Part shown: one piece after another, positions 6,344 through 15,303 of the stretch
Position numbering within the stretch: the stretch's first letter is position 1
Layout of the letters: the number at the start of each line of letters is the position of its first letter
Source: Asticcacaulis biprosthecium C19
GTDB taxonomy: Bacteria; Pseudomonadota; Alphaproteobacteria; Caulobacterales; Caulobacteraceae
Length of the DNA stretch: 64,000 nucleotides
Reading direction: 5' to 3'
NCBI RefSeq assembly: GCF_000204015.1
Contig: NZ_GL883077.1
Coordinates: 231,657 to 295,656, forward strand
The notes under the pieces: model-generated
What the model saw: the letters and a program-made list of their open reading frames with translations, nothing else
Databases searched by the model: none
What the model was told of the DNA's origin: nothing
Position numbers and translations under genes: made by a program

Positions 6344-8977
6344 GTGGACATCGGGCCGACCTTTGCCGCCTTCTGTGTCTGCACCCTGCTTTTTGTCTGG
6401 GCTCAGGTCGAAAAGCCGCGCCTCGGGTCGTGGATCCGCTCCGCCGCCCTGTTCGGCCTGATCGCCGCCCTGTTCTTCATAGGCTTTGCCAGCCCCAACC
6501 GCGAATCTTTGTCGGTGCACCTGACGCAGATGGCTGCCGACCCCAAAACGCCAGCGCCCGATGCGCTGATTGTCGGCGACCACCACGACTATGCCGACTT
6601 CATCGTCAAACCCTACGCCGCCGAGATGGGCTACAAGCCGGCAACCGGCGACCACCGCAACTTCGTCACCGTGTCGACGGCCACCCGCACGGTCAGCCTG
6701 ACCACAGCGCCGGGCGACCCACAGACCGGTCGCGCCGCCATGGTGGTGGCGTGGCGCGACGGCGATGGCTTGCGCTTCGATCGGGCCATCGCCCTTGGCA
6801 CGTCCGCCCGAATCTGCCTGGACAAGGCCTGCGCCAATCCCTTCGTCTTCGATGCCGCCACCTGGCGCAAAACCTTGAGCGCTACGCCGGTCACCGGCCG
6901 CACTCCGCACTATTACCAGCGCGTCTTCCGCCCGGCGGCCTTTGGCGCCCGTCAGTCGGCGATCTTGCATACACCCGACGGCCGCTGGCACCTGCTGGTG
7001 CTCGACCCCGATGTCCGCGTCGACGGCGCCGCCTTGGCGAAAAGCCAGGTGCCGCTGACCCCGATACAGCCGGTGCGCGTGTCGCTGTTCCGGCTCGACC
7101 TGCCTGACCCGGAACTGGGCGGACCGGTGCGCCTGGTGTCGCGCCAGACCCTGGCGATCGCCGACACCGGCCAGGCTGTGGTCTTGCGCCCGCGCACGCC
7201 TTTGGTGGCGCGTGCCGGCAGTTGCGCCAATCCGCGCATGACCCTGACCCGGGTATCGGCCGACAATCCAGTCGTTGATTATGGCACGCCGGAAAAGGCC
7301 CTGCTTTTCGCCGCGCTAGGCAATGGCAGCCTGGGCGCCGACGGCAGCTATCGCGCCGCATCACCGATGAACCGCGCCGACGACGGTCCTCTGCTGGGCG
7401 GGGCGACCTCGCTGTGTGATTTTCACGGCCGCGATTTCAGCGTCACCGGCCAGAAGCTGAGTGTCGTGAAAAGCCTCTATCCCGACGATGCCGCACTCAG
7501 TTTTTCGGTCCAGGGCATGCGTATTCCGTGGTTGTTGCTGGCCTTTGCCGCCTTCGGCATTCTTGCCGCCGACCGGATCGGCGCCAGAGGCTGGCAGAAC
7601 GACCGCCCCGAATATGTCCTGGTCGGATTGATGCAGTACCTGCTGACCCTGCGGCTGCTGATTGGGGTGCGCGGCAGCCTAATGGACCCGAACATCGTGC
7701 CGTCGGATGTCTATAGCGACGTCGCCGCCGCCTTCGTCGCCCTGCCGCTCGCCCTGATTGCCTTGCGCCCCCTAGCCGAGTTCGGCACCAAATCGCGCCT
7801 GATTCTCGCCGCGGGAATGACGGCCGTTTTCGCCCTGATCTGGCTGTGGACCGGATCGCTCGACCGGCCCTTCATCACCGTGATTGTCATCACCGCCATC
7901 GCCCTCGGCTGGCCTGCCGCGCTGCACGTCTTGCGGACCGTACAGCCGCGCCTGCCGCAAATCACCTTGCCGGCCCGGATGACCCAGTTGGCCGCCCGCT
8001 ACGATCTGCCCGTCCTGGCCATCGCCCTGATCGCCGGCGCCGCCGTGGCGCGGTTGATCGCGTTTTGGGTCTTCGGCATCCGCGAGCGCGCCGTTATCGC
8101 CGTCAGCCTGCCCTACCTGGCGCTGATCCTGCCAGGATTCGGGCTCTATCTTGCACATGTCGGCCGCGCCGTCGTCAAAACCTTGCCTCAGGCTGTAGTG
8201 TTCGGCGTACTGGTTCTGATCGCTGTCATCGTCGTACCCTTCATTACGCGCGACCACGGCTTCGCCATCATCCAGACCTTCCCGATCCTGGCCGTGGCCT
8301 TCGCGGTCGCCTGGTCGTGGCCGGCGGGCGGTCATCGCTGGCCATGGTTTGCCGCCCTGCCGGCCGCCGCAGCGGGGTTTGCCGCCCTGCTGTGGCTGTT
8401 TCCCTATATCCACGGCGCGCCGCCGACCGGTAACCTGCTCGAAACTCTGCGCTATGCCCTGAAGTTCCAGGACAGCAATGATATTCGCCTGCTGCATCAG
8501 TTCCATGGCGACCTGGTGGCGAGCTTCCCGACCCGCGTGGCCACAGCCAACAGCCAATTCTGGCGCGACATCGGCACCTTTACCGCCTCCCTGACCGGCA
8601 CGGGGTTCCTGACCGACCAGGGCCTGGGCGTCTTCGGTTATCAGTCGCTGCACTTTTCCGACAACCTGTCAGCGGTGCATATCATGCACCCCTTCGGCCG
8701 AATCGGCGCGGTGTTGTTCCTCGGCGCCGTGCTGGTCAGCGTCCATCACGCGACGCGGCCTTCGGGTCAAACCGCTGCGGGCCGGCTGACGGCGCGCCTG
8801 GCGCTGTGGACCATCGCCTTCTCCGCCATCTACATGGTCCTGGCCAATCTCGGCTGGGTGCCGTTCACCGGCCGCAACATCTACCTGCTGGCCGTGTCCT
8901 CGGGCAGCGACCTGGCCGAAGGTTTCGCCCTTCTGACCATGGCCCTTATCGGCCTTCGTCTGGTGAGGCCGTCATGA
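6344..8977 (+). CDS. Divergent SEDS (FtsW/RodA-like) membrane protein with large periplasmic insertion
   Basis: This 877-residue protein starts at a GTG. Two N-terminal membrane segments (about 6-21 and 32-48) flank a positive loop (EKPRLGSWIR), placing residues 50-391 in the periplasm. That roughly 340-residue domain has paired cysteines and no counterpart in FtsW or RodA. From about 392 the chain is polytopic. Its end matches SEDS polymerases: TGTGFLTDQGLG resembles the G-rich GxGL region, FSD773NLSAVHIMHPFGRIG aligns with the loop holding the catalytic Asp, and NLGWVPFTGRNIYLLAVSSG aligns with the N-x-G...LPFTGIPLPFxSYGGS motif. The usual EE after the Asp loop is HP here. Known SEDS proteins polymerise lipid II glycan strands. 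The pairing with a PBP-like gene by an ATGA overlap supports the call. Confidence 0.8.
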   Translation: MDIGPTFAAFCVCTLLFVWAQVEKPRLGSWIRSAALFGLIAALFFIGFASPNRESLSVHLTQMAADPKTPAPDALIVGDHHDYADFIVKPYAAEMGYKPATGDHRNFVTVSTATRTVSLTTAPGDPQTGRAAMVVAWRDGDGLRFDRAIALGTSARICLDKACANPFVFDAATWRKTLSATPVTGRTPHYYQRVFRPAAFGARQSAILHTPDGRWHLLVLDPDVRVDGAALAKSQVPLTPIQPVRVSLFRLDLPDPELGGPVRLVSRQTLAIADTGQAVVLRPRTPLVARAGSCANPRMTLTRVSADNPVVDYGTPEKALLFAALGNGSLGADGSYRAASPMNRADDGPLLGGATSLCDFHGRDFSVTGQKLSVVKSLYPDDAALSFSVQGMRIPWLLLAFAAFGILAADRIGARGWQNDRPEYVLVGLMQYLLTLRLLIGVRGSLMDPNIVPSDVYSDVAAAFVALPLALIALRPLAEFGTKSRLILAAGMTAVFALIWLWTGSLDRPFITVIVITAIALGWPAALHVLRTVQPRLPQITLPARMTQLAARYDLPVLAIALIAGAAVARLIAFWVFGIRERAVIAVSLPYLALILPGFGLYLAHVGRAVVKTLPQAVVFGVLVLIAVIVVPFITRDHGFAIIQTFPILAVAFAVAWSWPAGGHRWPWFAALPAAAAGFAALLWLFPYIHGAPPTGNLLETLRYALKFQDSNDIRLLHQFHGDLVASFPTRVATANSQFWRDIGTFTASLTGTGFLTDQGLGVFGYQSLHFSDNLSAVHIMHPFGRIGAVLFLGAVLVSVHHATRPSGQTAAGRLTARLALWTIAFSAIYMVLANLGWVPFTGRNIYLLAVSSGSDLAEGFALLTMALIGLRLVRPS

Positions 8978-11118
8978 AGCTGCCCGCCCTTAAACCCTGG
9001 CTGATCGGGCCCCTGCCGCTGATTGCCGTTCTGGCAGGCCTGATCGTGGCACCGCGGCCCGACGATCTGAAACCCGCCAGCCGCGGCACAGCCTACACCG
9101 ACACCGTCAACCGGCTGTTCGAAGCAGGCCATCTCGAGGGCACGCGCCGTAGCGCCAATGCCGTCCGCATCAGCGCTGCCTGCCGCAGCGACGAAGCCTG
9201 CCAGACGGCCGTGCGCGACTTCGCCGTCCAGTCCTATCTCAAGGACGATATGAAACAGACGGGCGGCGACACCTGGATCTTCCGCGGCGGTCGTATCACC
9301 GGTCTCCAGGCCTTTACGCGCCTCTATTACGATAACGATGTTGACCTGGCCGTCATACCGCCGCGCATTGTCTATGCCTCGGCGGGCGTCGGCGCGGACG
9401 ATAATGACCGTGTACAGGTGGTCGATCTCGACCGTGGCCGCAGTTGCGACGTAGGCGCCGGAGAGAGCCGATCCGTGGTGGCGGGCGGATTGTGCAGCGC
9501 CGCCCCGGCCTCCGGGTGCGACCTGACGCTGAAGACGACCGTCGCGGGCGGTGTCCAGGCCTATGTCGCCGCGCTCACGCCGGCCCAGTGCGGCCGCCTC
9601 TATGCCGACGGCAAGGCGGTAACCCATGCCACGATCGCGTCAGGCACGGTCCTGCGCATCGACACCGGCCCGGCGGGTACACGGCCGGCGCGGCTGCTGG
9701 TCGCCGGGGCCTCGGGCACGATGGCGGCGACCGACAGCCAGGGCGTGCGCTACTACGATCACGGCTTCGGCGAGCTGGCGCGCTATCTCGAACGCTCGGC
9801 GCCGGACCTGGCGCCGCAACTGAAAAGCGGCAATGAAATCCGTCTGTCCCTGCGCCGGCGCCTGAACCTCCAGGCCAATACCCTGCTGGCCGGTCAGATG
9901 CGCCCACAGGTCGCCGCCGCCAGCCGCAACATCCTGGCCGCCGCCGTGTTGATGGACGGCGTCACCGGCGAAGTCGCGGCCGTGCCCACCTTCCCGTTTG
10001 TCAGCGACGACCTTCTGGATGCCATTCCCGGCTACGATCCCCGGCTCGACCGCAACGCCAACTTCATGAACCTGTCGATCGGCTCAGCCGCCAAGGTGCC
10101 CTTCGCCACAGCCATTGCGGCGCGCTGGCCGGAACTGCGCGAGATGAAGGTGGCGGACAATGAAGCGACCGTCGGGCGTGTCCTGGGCTATCCGGCAGAC
10201 TTCGATTCGCACAGTCACGGCGCACCAGTCGATTTCAGCCGCTTCATTGCCGAATCGAGCAACCGCTACGCCATAGCCCTTATGGCGGCCGGCCTGCGCA
10301 CCGGCTCGCCGCTGACCTGCGAACGCAACTGCAAGGCGTTGCAGGGCGAACAGGGCATCTGGCTGGGCGGCCGGCGGATAACGACCGTGGCGCCCGCCAT
10401 GATGAAGAACCCGACCGTCGCCGGCGAATGGCGTGGCTACCTGCAGGACTATTTCGACATTCCGCCCGGCCATTGCCTGACCGCGCCGGACTATGGCACC
10501 GCGACCTTATGGGGCAGCCGCCGCCTCGGCTCGGCCTATGAGCTGAACCCGCCGTCGCTCTGCCTGACCCAGGTCAAGACCGTCACGCCGGACTACTATA
10601 TGAGCATCCTGGGTGGCAGCCGTTCCTTGTGGTCGACCCTGTTCCTGGCCCAGACCTATGGCCGCATCGTCAGCAACCAGAGGATCGAAACCACCCTGTT
10701 GGCGCGCGACGGCTTCCGCGACGGCTACCACCGCGTGCCCTTCCCGCCGCTTGGGATGGACGACGGGCTGCACCAGACCCTGCGGGCCGGCATGCAGGGC
10801 ACCCTCACCCAGCCCGCCGGCACCGCTCGGCGCATGATGGCCGAGGCAACCCTGTGCAACCAAGCGTCGGAAGACGGGCTCTATCTCTATACCTGCTTCG
10901 CCAAGACCGGGACCGGCCGCATCCGGGCCGGTGAGGACGTGCATAGCCTGGCCCTGGTCATCGAAAAGACGCGAGTCGATCAGACCCTGTGTTCGCGCAG
11001 CGTCGTGGCCATCAACATCCAACACCGCAAGGCCGACGCCACGCCTGCCATAACCTACGCCATCTCGCTGCTGAAGGATCCTCTGGTCCGCACCTGGCTG
11101 GATCGCCCCTGCAGTTAG
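8974..11118 (+). CDS. Penicillin-binding-protein-like transpeptidase paired with the SEDS-like protein
   Basis: This 714-residue protein starts at ATG 8974, overlapping the SEDS stop by 4 bases (ATGA). A signal anchor covers about residues 6-27. Residues 28-300 form a Cys-containing N-terminal domain. The transpeptidase region begins with AAAVLMDGVTGEVAAVP and carries the three catalytic motifs in order: S371-A-A-K374, S428-S-N430 and K644-T-G-T647. The spacings, 57 and 216 residues, fit class B PBPs and related acyl-serine transpeptidases. Class B PBPs cross-link the glycan made by their cognate SEDS partner (PBP2-RodA, FtsI-FtsW). This looks like such a pair, but diverged. It ends one base before the convergent LysR gene. 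Confidence 0.85.
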   Translation: MKLPALKPWLIGPLPLIAVLAGLIVAPRPDDLKPASRGTAYTDTVNRLFEAGHLEGTRRSANAVRISAACRSDEACQTAVRDFAVQSYLKDDMKQTGGDTWIFRGGRITGLQAFTRLYYDNDVDLAVIPPRIVYASAGVGADDNDRVQVVDLDRGRSCDVGAGESRSVVAGGLCSAAPASGCDLTLKTTVAGGVQAYVAALTPAQCGRLYADGKAVTHATIASGTVLRIDTGPAGTRPARLLVAGASGTMAATDSQGVRYYDHGFGELARYLERSAPDLAPQLKSGNEIRLSLRRRLNLQANTLLAGQMRPQVAAASRNILAAAVLMDGVTGEVAAVPTFPFVSDDLLDAIPGYDPRLDRNANFMNLSIGSAAKVPFATAIAARWPELREMKVADNEATVGRVLGYPADFDSHSHGAPVDFSRFIAESSNRYAIALMAAGLRTGSPLTCERNCKALQGEQGIWLGGRRITTVAPAMMKNPTVAGEWRGYLQDYFDIPPGHCLTAPDYGTATLWGSRRLGSAYELNPPSLCLTQVKTVTPDYYMSILGGSRSLWSTLFLAQTYGRIVSNQRIETTLLARDGFRDGYHRVPFPPLGMDDGLHQTLRAGMQGTLTQPAGTARRMMAEATLCNQASEDGLYLYTCFAKTGTGRIRAGEDVHSLALVIEKTRVDQTLCSRSVVAINIQHRKADATPAITYAISLLKDPLVRTWLDRPCS

Positions 11119-11119
11119 A

Positions 11120-12016
11120 CTAGACGATCCGCGGCGCGACATCGCGGCACAGGTCGCGCATGGCGCCCAGGGCCGGATTGGCGTTGTCGCGGCGCCAGCA
11201 CATGTACAACTCCACCGGCTTTTCCGGCACGGTGGCAATGTCGCGGTACTGCACCCCCGCCAGATGCAGGCTGGTTGCCGTGCGCGGTACGATCGCGACG
11301 CCAAGACCCGCGCTGACGAGGCCCAGCATGGAGTGAATCTGCGTCACCTGCTGGATATAGTCCGGCCGGGCCTGGGCCTCGGCGAACAGCCCCACCAGCA
11401 TGGCATGGAAATAGCCAGCCCCTTCGCGCGAATACATGATCAGCGGCGAGCCATCAAAGTCGCGCATGGTCAGTTCCGCCTGGGTCAGGCGTGCATCCCC
11501 CGCTGGTAAGGCGGCCACCAGACCTTCGCACACCACGCGTTCGCTCTCGAAATCCTGACGCTCCATCGGCTGGCGCACGAATCCGATATCGATCAGGCCG
11601 GTTTGCAGCGCCTCGGCCTGCTGGTTCGACACCATTTCGCGCAGTTCCAGCTCGATATTGGGCAGGCGTGCCCGAGCCTGGGCGACCACCTGCGGCAGGA
11701 AGCTGTAGCCCGACACGGCGGTAAAGCCGATGCCGATGCGGCCGGCGTCGCCCTGGGCCACTTTACGCGCCGCCAGCGTTGCGCTTTCGGCCAGCCAGAC
11801 GATGCGCCGCGCCTCGGGCAGGAAAACCCGCCCGGCCGGGGTCAGTTTAACGCTGCGGCTGGTGCGTTCGAACAGGGGCACGCCCAGGATCCGTTCCAGT
11901 ACCTGGATCTGACGGCTCAAGGGCGGTTGGGTCATATTCAGCCGCGCCGCTGCCCGGCCAAAGTGCAGCTCTTCGGCAGCGATGACGAAACAGCGGATCT
12001 GGCTGAGCTCGAACAT
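11120..12016 (-). CDS. LysR-family transcriptional regulator
   Basis: This 298-residue protein is counted from MFELSQIRCF; the longer in-frame extension runs into a terminator hairpin and is not believable. The N-terminal winged HTH contains the classic TQPPLSRQIQVLE recognition segment (about residues 25-45). The C-terminal two-lobe effector domain follows from about residue 90 (GRIGIGFTAVSGYSFLP). It is closest in feel to the CatM/BenM-like branch, which binds small aromatic or dicarboxylic acids, but the inducer cannot be told. The gene is convergent with the PBP gene and lies downstream of a TonB receptor with a terminator between, so its target is not obvious from context. Confidence 0.9.
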   Translation of the reverse strand: MFELSQIRCFVIAAEELHFGRAAARLNMTQPPLSRQIQVLERILGVPLFERTSRSVKLTPAGRVFLPEARRIVWLAESATLAARKVAQGDAGRIGIGFTAVSGYSFLPQVVAQARARLPNIELELREMVSNQQAEALQTGLIDIGFVRQPMERQDFESERVVCEGLVAALPAGDARLTQAELTMRDFDGSPLIMYSREGAGYFHAMLVGLFAEAQARPDYIQQVTQIHSMLGLVSAGLGVAIVPRTATSLHLAGVQYRDIATVPEKPVELYMCWRRDNANPALGAMRDLCRDVAPRIV

Positions 12017-12088
12017 GTTTCCCTGAACGCCCAAAGGCTTCTTTGTATCCGACGTGAAGGCTAACAAGGCTATCCTTTCGAAGCAAAG

Positions 12089-12125
12089 CAAAAAAAGAAG
12101 CACGGCTGCGGGGACAGCCGTGCTT
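12089..12125 (-). terminator. Rho-independent terminator, minus strand
   Basis: A perfect 10-bp stem, AAGCACGGCT (12098-12107) with AGCCGTGCTT (12116-12125), is followed on the minus strand by CTTTTTT. It is placed to end transcripts from the TonB receptor gene after they cross the 12182-12363 repeat, and it also shields the LysR gene. Confidence 0.8.
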
Positions 12126-12181
12126 TGGGAGGTCTGCCGGACACGGGGAGAGCCCGGCAGGTCGCAGGGGAGGGTTTTAAG

Positions 12182-12363
12182 AGGACCCCTCCGTCTCGAC
12201 TTGCTACGCCTTCGGCTTCGCTCGCTCGCCACCTCCCCATTGAAGAAATGGGGAGGAGAAGAAAGAATAGACGTTTACTTCCTTCTCCTCCCCATCTTGA
12301 TGGGGAGGTGGCAGCGCGCAGCCGGAGACGAAGTCGGAGGCAAGTCGCTGACGGAGGGGTCCT
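12182..12363. repeat. Dispersed palindromic repeat, family A, copy 1 (182 bp)
   Basis: Outer ends are inverted copies of AGGACCCCTCCGTC (12182-12195 and 12350-12363). Inside are two more palindromes based on CCTCCCCAT/ATGGGGAGG. The second copy in the window is at 21374-21532 with the same ends and the same internal plan but a diverged core. It sits between the TonB receptor stop and the LysR gene. No ORF of its own is visible. The structure fits a REP/MITE-like non-autonomous element. Confidence 0.8.
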
Positions 12364-12370
12364 ATTCGTG

Positions 12371-15148
12371 TTAGAAGCTATACCTTCCGCTCAGGAAGAA
12401 CTGGCGGCCGGTGTGGGTGCGCACGTGCAGCCGGTTGGAGGCATCGACATATTGGTCGTTGAACTCGTCTGTCAGGTTGATGCCTTCGATCGACAGCTTG
12501 AACTTGGGCGTGAGGTTGTACGACGCGCTGATATCGTAGTTGGTCGTCGCATTGGTCCCGGCGACCGAGTTGCCGTCGTTGGACGGCACCGCCGTCAGAT
12601 AGCCTTCGCGATAGGCGACCGAACCACGCACCGAGAATTTTTCTGTCTCATAATACAGGGTGAAGTTGGCGGCGTTTTTCGACAGCCCGACCAGGGTCTC
12701 GTTAATGGTGGGCGCGCCCGGCGTGGTCGAGGTCAGATATTCGATGTTTGAATCGACGAAGGTGTAGTTGAATAACACACCGAAATGGCTGGCCCAGCCC
12801 GGCAGGAAGTCGAGGTCACGCTGGATGTTCAGCTCCATCCCCTTCAGCTCACCGCCCGGTGAATTGATCGGCTGGCTGACCGCGAAGATATCGTTCGGGG
12901 TCGCCGTCGTCCCGACCAGCAGCGAGTCCGGCAGGCCCAGTTGATTGAACGGAATATCCTGACGCAGGGTCTGAACGAAGGTGTTGATCTCCTTGTAGAA
13001 GAAGCCCACCGCGTAGATCGAGCTGCGCGTGGGATACCATTCCAGCGACAGGTCGACATTGTTCGACTTGGTCGGTTCGATGAACGGGTTGCCCGAGGAA
13101 AAGCCGCGGTTCGCGCCCTGGATGGCGACGTCGCCGCCTGGCGTCAGGGACGAGATCGACGGCCGGGCTATGGTCTGGGCGGCGCTGACCCGCAACAGCA
13201 CGTCATCGCTCACGTCCATGGCCAGGTTGGCCGACGGCAGAGTCATATCATAGGTCCGTTCGGCCTCGACCCATTTGATGGTCGAACCAACCGCGGCGTA
13301 ACCGCCGGAATGCTGCTCGGTCTGAACGTGACGCAGACCGGCATCACCGCGTATCGGCTTGCCGAACAGGCTGGTGCGGAACTCGGCCATCACATAGACG
13401 CCGAGATCGGCTTCGTCGACCGTGATGAACTGGCCCCGCGCTGACGAATTGCCGGTGCCGGTCAGGGCATAGATGCCGCAATTGCAGTAGATGTCGTAAA
13501 GGTCAGCGAACTTTTGCAGGTCGGGACGCAGCCAGCCGGTGACCACGCCGTCCGGACCGTCCAGACCGCGGCCAAACCCGGTATATTGCGTCGAGACATT
13601 GGCCAGGTCGGCGGGACTTAAGGTGTTCACCACCGTCTCGCTGGTCCGGTAATAGCCTTCGGAGTCGAGCGCGAACTTGCGGTAGTCGATGCCGGCCTTG
13701 ATCTTCAGCCCGTCATTGACCGTGTATTCGGCGCCCATCTGCGCCGAGTCGAAGCGGTTGGTCACCGCGTTGGGGCGAATGCGCACTTCCGATGTGCCGG
13801 TATTCATCGTCCAGGCGGCCGGGTCCTTGACGTCAAAGCCCCAGTCGATCAGCGGCATGCGCGAGCGGAAATCGTAACTGAAGTCCTGGGTGTTGGCGCG
13901 GTCGAAGGTGACGATGGTCGAGACCGGGTTGCTGAACTTCGACACTGCCGTGCCCAGCAGGAGGGTGCCACGCAGACGATCGGTAAAGTCGTGGCGCACC
14001 GACAGGCTGACCTGGCTGAATTCGGTCTCCAGCTCGTCCCAGGCCGATTGGGTGCGAACATCGACATTGTCGAGTTCGGCATAGATCAGGTTGCGGCCTT
14101 CGACGACGCCATCACGGATGATGGTCTGGGGCTTGCCGGAGCCGGCGCGGCTGAGGCCGATGGCCTGGAACTGGGCTTCGTCGCGGGTCGTTTTGACGTC
14201 GGAATACAGTGCGTCGATGGTGATCAGGGTCTGTTCGGTCGGCCGCATCTGGAACGAGCCGGTCAGGCCCAGGCGTTCCGATTCGATATCATAACTGACA
14301 TAGGACGGGATGCGCGGATGATAGAGGGCGGTCGCCGTATTGGTGTCGTTGATCTGGGCGATGGTGTAGTTTGGCAGGGTCGAGGCCGCGTTGAAGCCGC
14401 CATTGGCGCCGCCATAGGTCCAGCGCGTTATGTTGGCGCCCTCTTCCTTGATATGGCGCTTTTCATAGGCGACCGAAGCCAGGGCGCCCAGCTTGCCGTC
14501 GGCCCAGCGTTGCGAGGCCAGCATGGTGAAACGCGGGGTGACGTCGCGCGCCAGGTCATTGTAGCTGGCCTGGGCCGAAACCACCAACTGACCGCCCTTG
14601 AAATCGAACGGGCGAGCGGTCTGCAGATCGACCGTGGCGCCCAGAGACCCCTCCTCGACATCGGCCGAGGCGGATTTACGCACACTCAGGGAATTGAACA
14701 GTTCCGAGGCGAACATGTTGAAGTCGAAGCCTCGCGTCCGGTTGGTGCCGCCGGAATTGACCGTGCCGCCCGTGGTGGCGATGGCTTCCATGCCGTTAAT
14801 GCGGACGCGGGTATATTCGGAGCCCAGACCGCGGACGCTGATCTGGCGGCCTTCGCCATTGGCGCGGGTGATGGCAACACCGGGAACCCGTTGCAGGGAT
14901 TCGGCCAGGTTCAGGTCGGGGAAGTCGGCGATGTCCTCAGCCTTGATGACGTCGACAATGCCGCTTTCGTTGCGCTTGGTGGAGATAGCGCTTTGCAGGC
15001 TGCCGCGAAAACCGGTGACGACGACGACATCGTCCTCGGCCGGCGGCGCATCCTGAGCGGAGGTGGTGGTGGCTGTCATCGTCAACAGAGCCACCAGGGA
15101 CGCTGCGGACATCAGGCTGCTGCGAGCCGAAACCCTTTTTCTGGACAT
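12371..15148 (-). CDS. TonB-dependent receptor
   Basis: This 925-residue outer-membrane protein has a signal peptide ending in TTSAQ (about residue 31). The region after VVVVTGFRGSL is the plug domain, with LNLAESLQRVPGVAITR and RQISVRGLG characteristic of the TIGR01782-type receptors of Caulobacterales and Xanthomonadales. The remainder is the 22-strand barrel, ending in the usual terminal aromatic (GRYSF). The RBS AAGGAAG precedes ATG 15148. These receptors import oligosaccharides or other large nutrients using TonB energy. No glycosidase or transporter is adjacent, so the substrate is unknown. A family A repeat and a terminator lie just downstream. Confidence 0.93.
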   Translation of the reverse strand: MSRKRVSARSSLMSAASLVALLTMTATTTSAQDAPPAEDDVVVVTGFRGSLQSAISTKRNESGIVDVIKAEDIADFPDLNLAESLQRVPGVAITRANGEGRQISVRGLGSEYTRVRINGMEAIATTGGTVNSGGTNRTRGFDFNMFASELFNSLSVRKSASADVEEGSLGATVDLQTARPFDFKGGQLVVSAQASYNDLARDVTPRFTMLASQRWADGKLGALASVAYEKRHIKEEGANITRWTYGGANGGFNAASTLPNYTIAQINDTNTATALYHPRIPSYVSYDIESERLGLTGSFQMRPTEQTLITIDALYSDVKTTRDEAQFQAIGLSRAGSGKPQTIIRDGVVEGRNLIYAELDNVDVRTQSAWDELETEFSQVSLSVRHDFTDRLRGTLLLGTAVSKFSNPVSTIVTFDRANTQDFSYDFRSRMPLIDWGFDVKDPAAWTMNTGTSEVRIRPNAVTNRFDSAQMGAEYTVNDGLKIKAGIDYRKFALDSEGYYRTSETVVNTLSPADLANVSTQYTGFGRGLDGPDGVVTGWLRPDLQKFADLYDIYCNCGIYALTGTGNSSARGQFITVDEADLGVYVMAEFRTSLFGKPIRGDAGLRHVQTEQHSGGYAAVGSTIKWVEAERTYDMTLPSANLAMDVSDDVLLRVSAAQTIARPSISSLTPGGDVAIQGANRGFSSGNPFIEPTKSNNVDLSLEWYPTRSSIYAVGFFYKEINTFVQTLRQDIPFNQLGLPDSLLVGTTATPNDIFAVSQPINSPGGELKGMELNIQRDLDFLPGWASHFGVLFNYTFVDSNIEYLTSTTPGAPTINETLVGLSKNAANFTLYYETEKFSVRGSVAYREGYLTAVPSNDGNSVAGTNATTNYDISASYNLTPKFKLSIEGINLTDEFNDQYVDASNRLHVRTHTGRQFFLSGRYSF

Positions 15149-15303
15149 CTTGTTCTTCCTTGCCTGTCAGGCAGGGTCTTTGATGCCGTTTACGCATCCC
15201 TGCCGCCTTGTTATGGCGGGATAGTACGCAGCTTTTTAAGACGCCCGCGAATTCCAATCAGGCATGAATCGATGCGCAAAGTGGAATGAACGGGGGAGTG
15301 GCC

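Noticed and set aside
11120-12232. Long version of the LysR protein with 72 extra N-terminal residues
   Set aside because: The extension is translated from the terminator hairpin and the start of the family A repeat; MFELSQIR at 12016 is the normal LysR start.
13991-15289. Long open frame on the plus strand opposite the TonB receptor
   Set aside because: It is an antisense shadow of a high-GC gene, with biased composition and no domain; the minus-strand receptor is clear.
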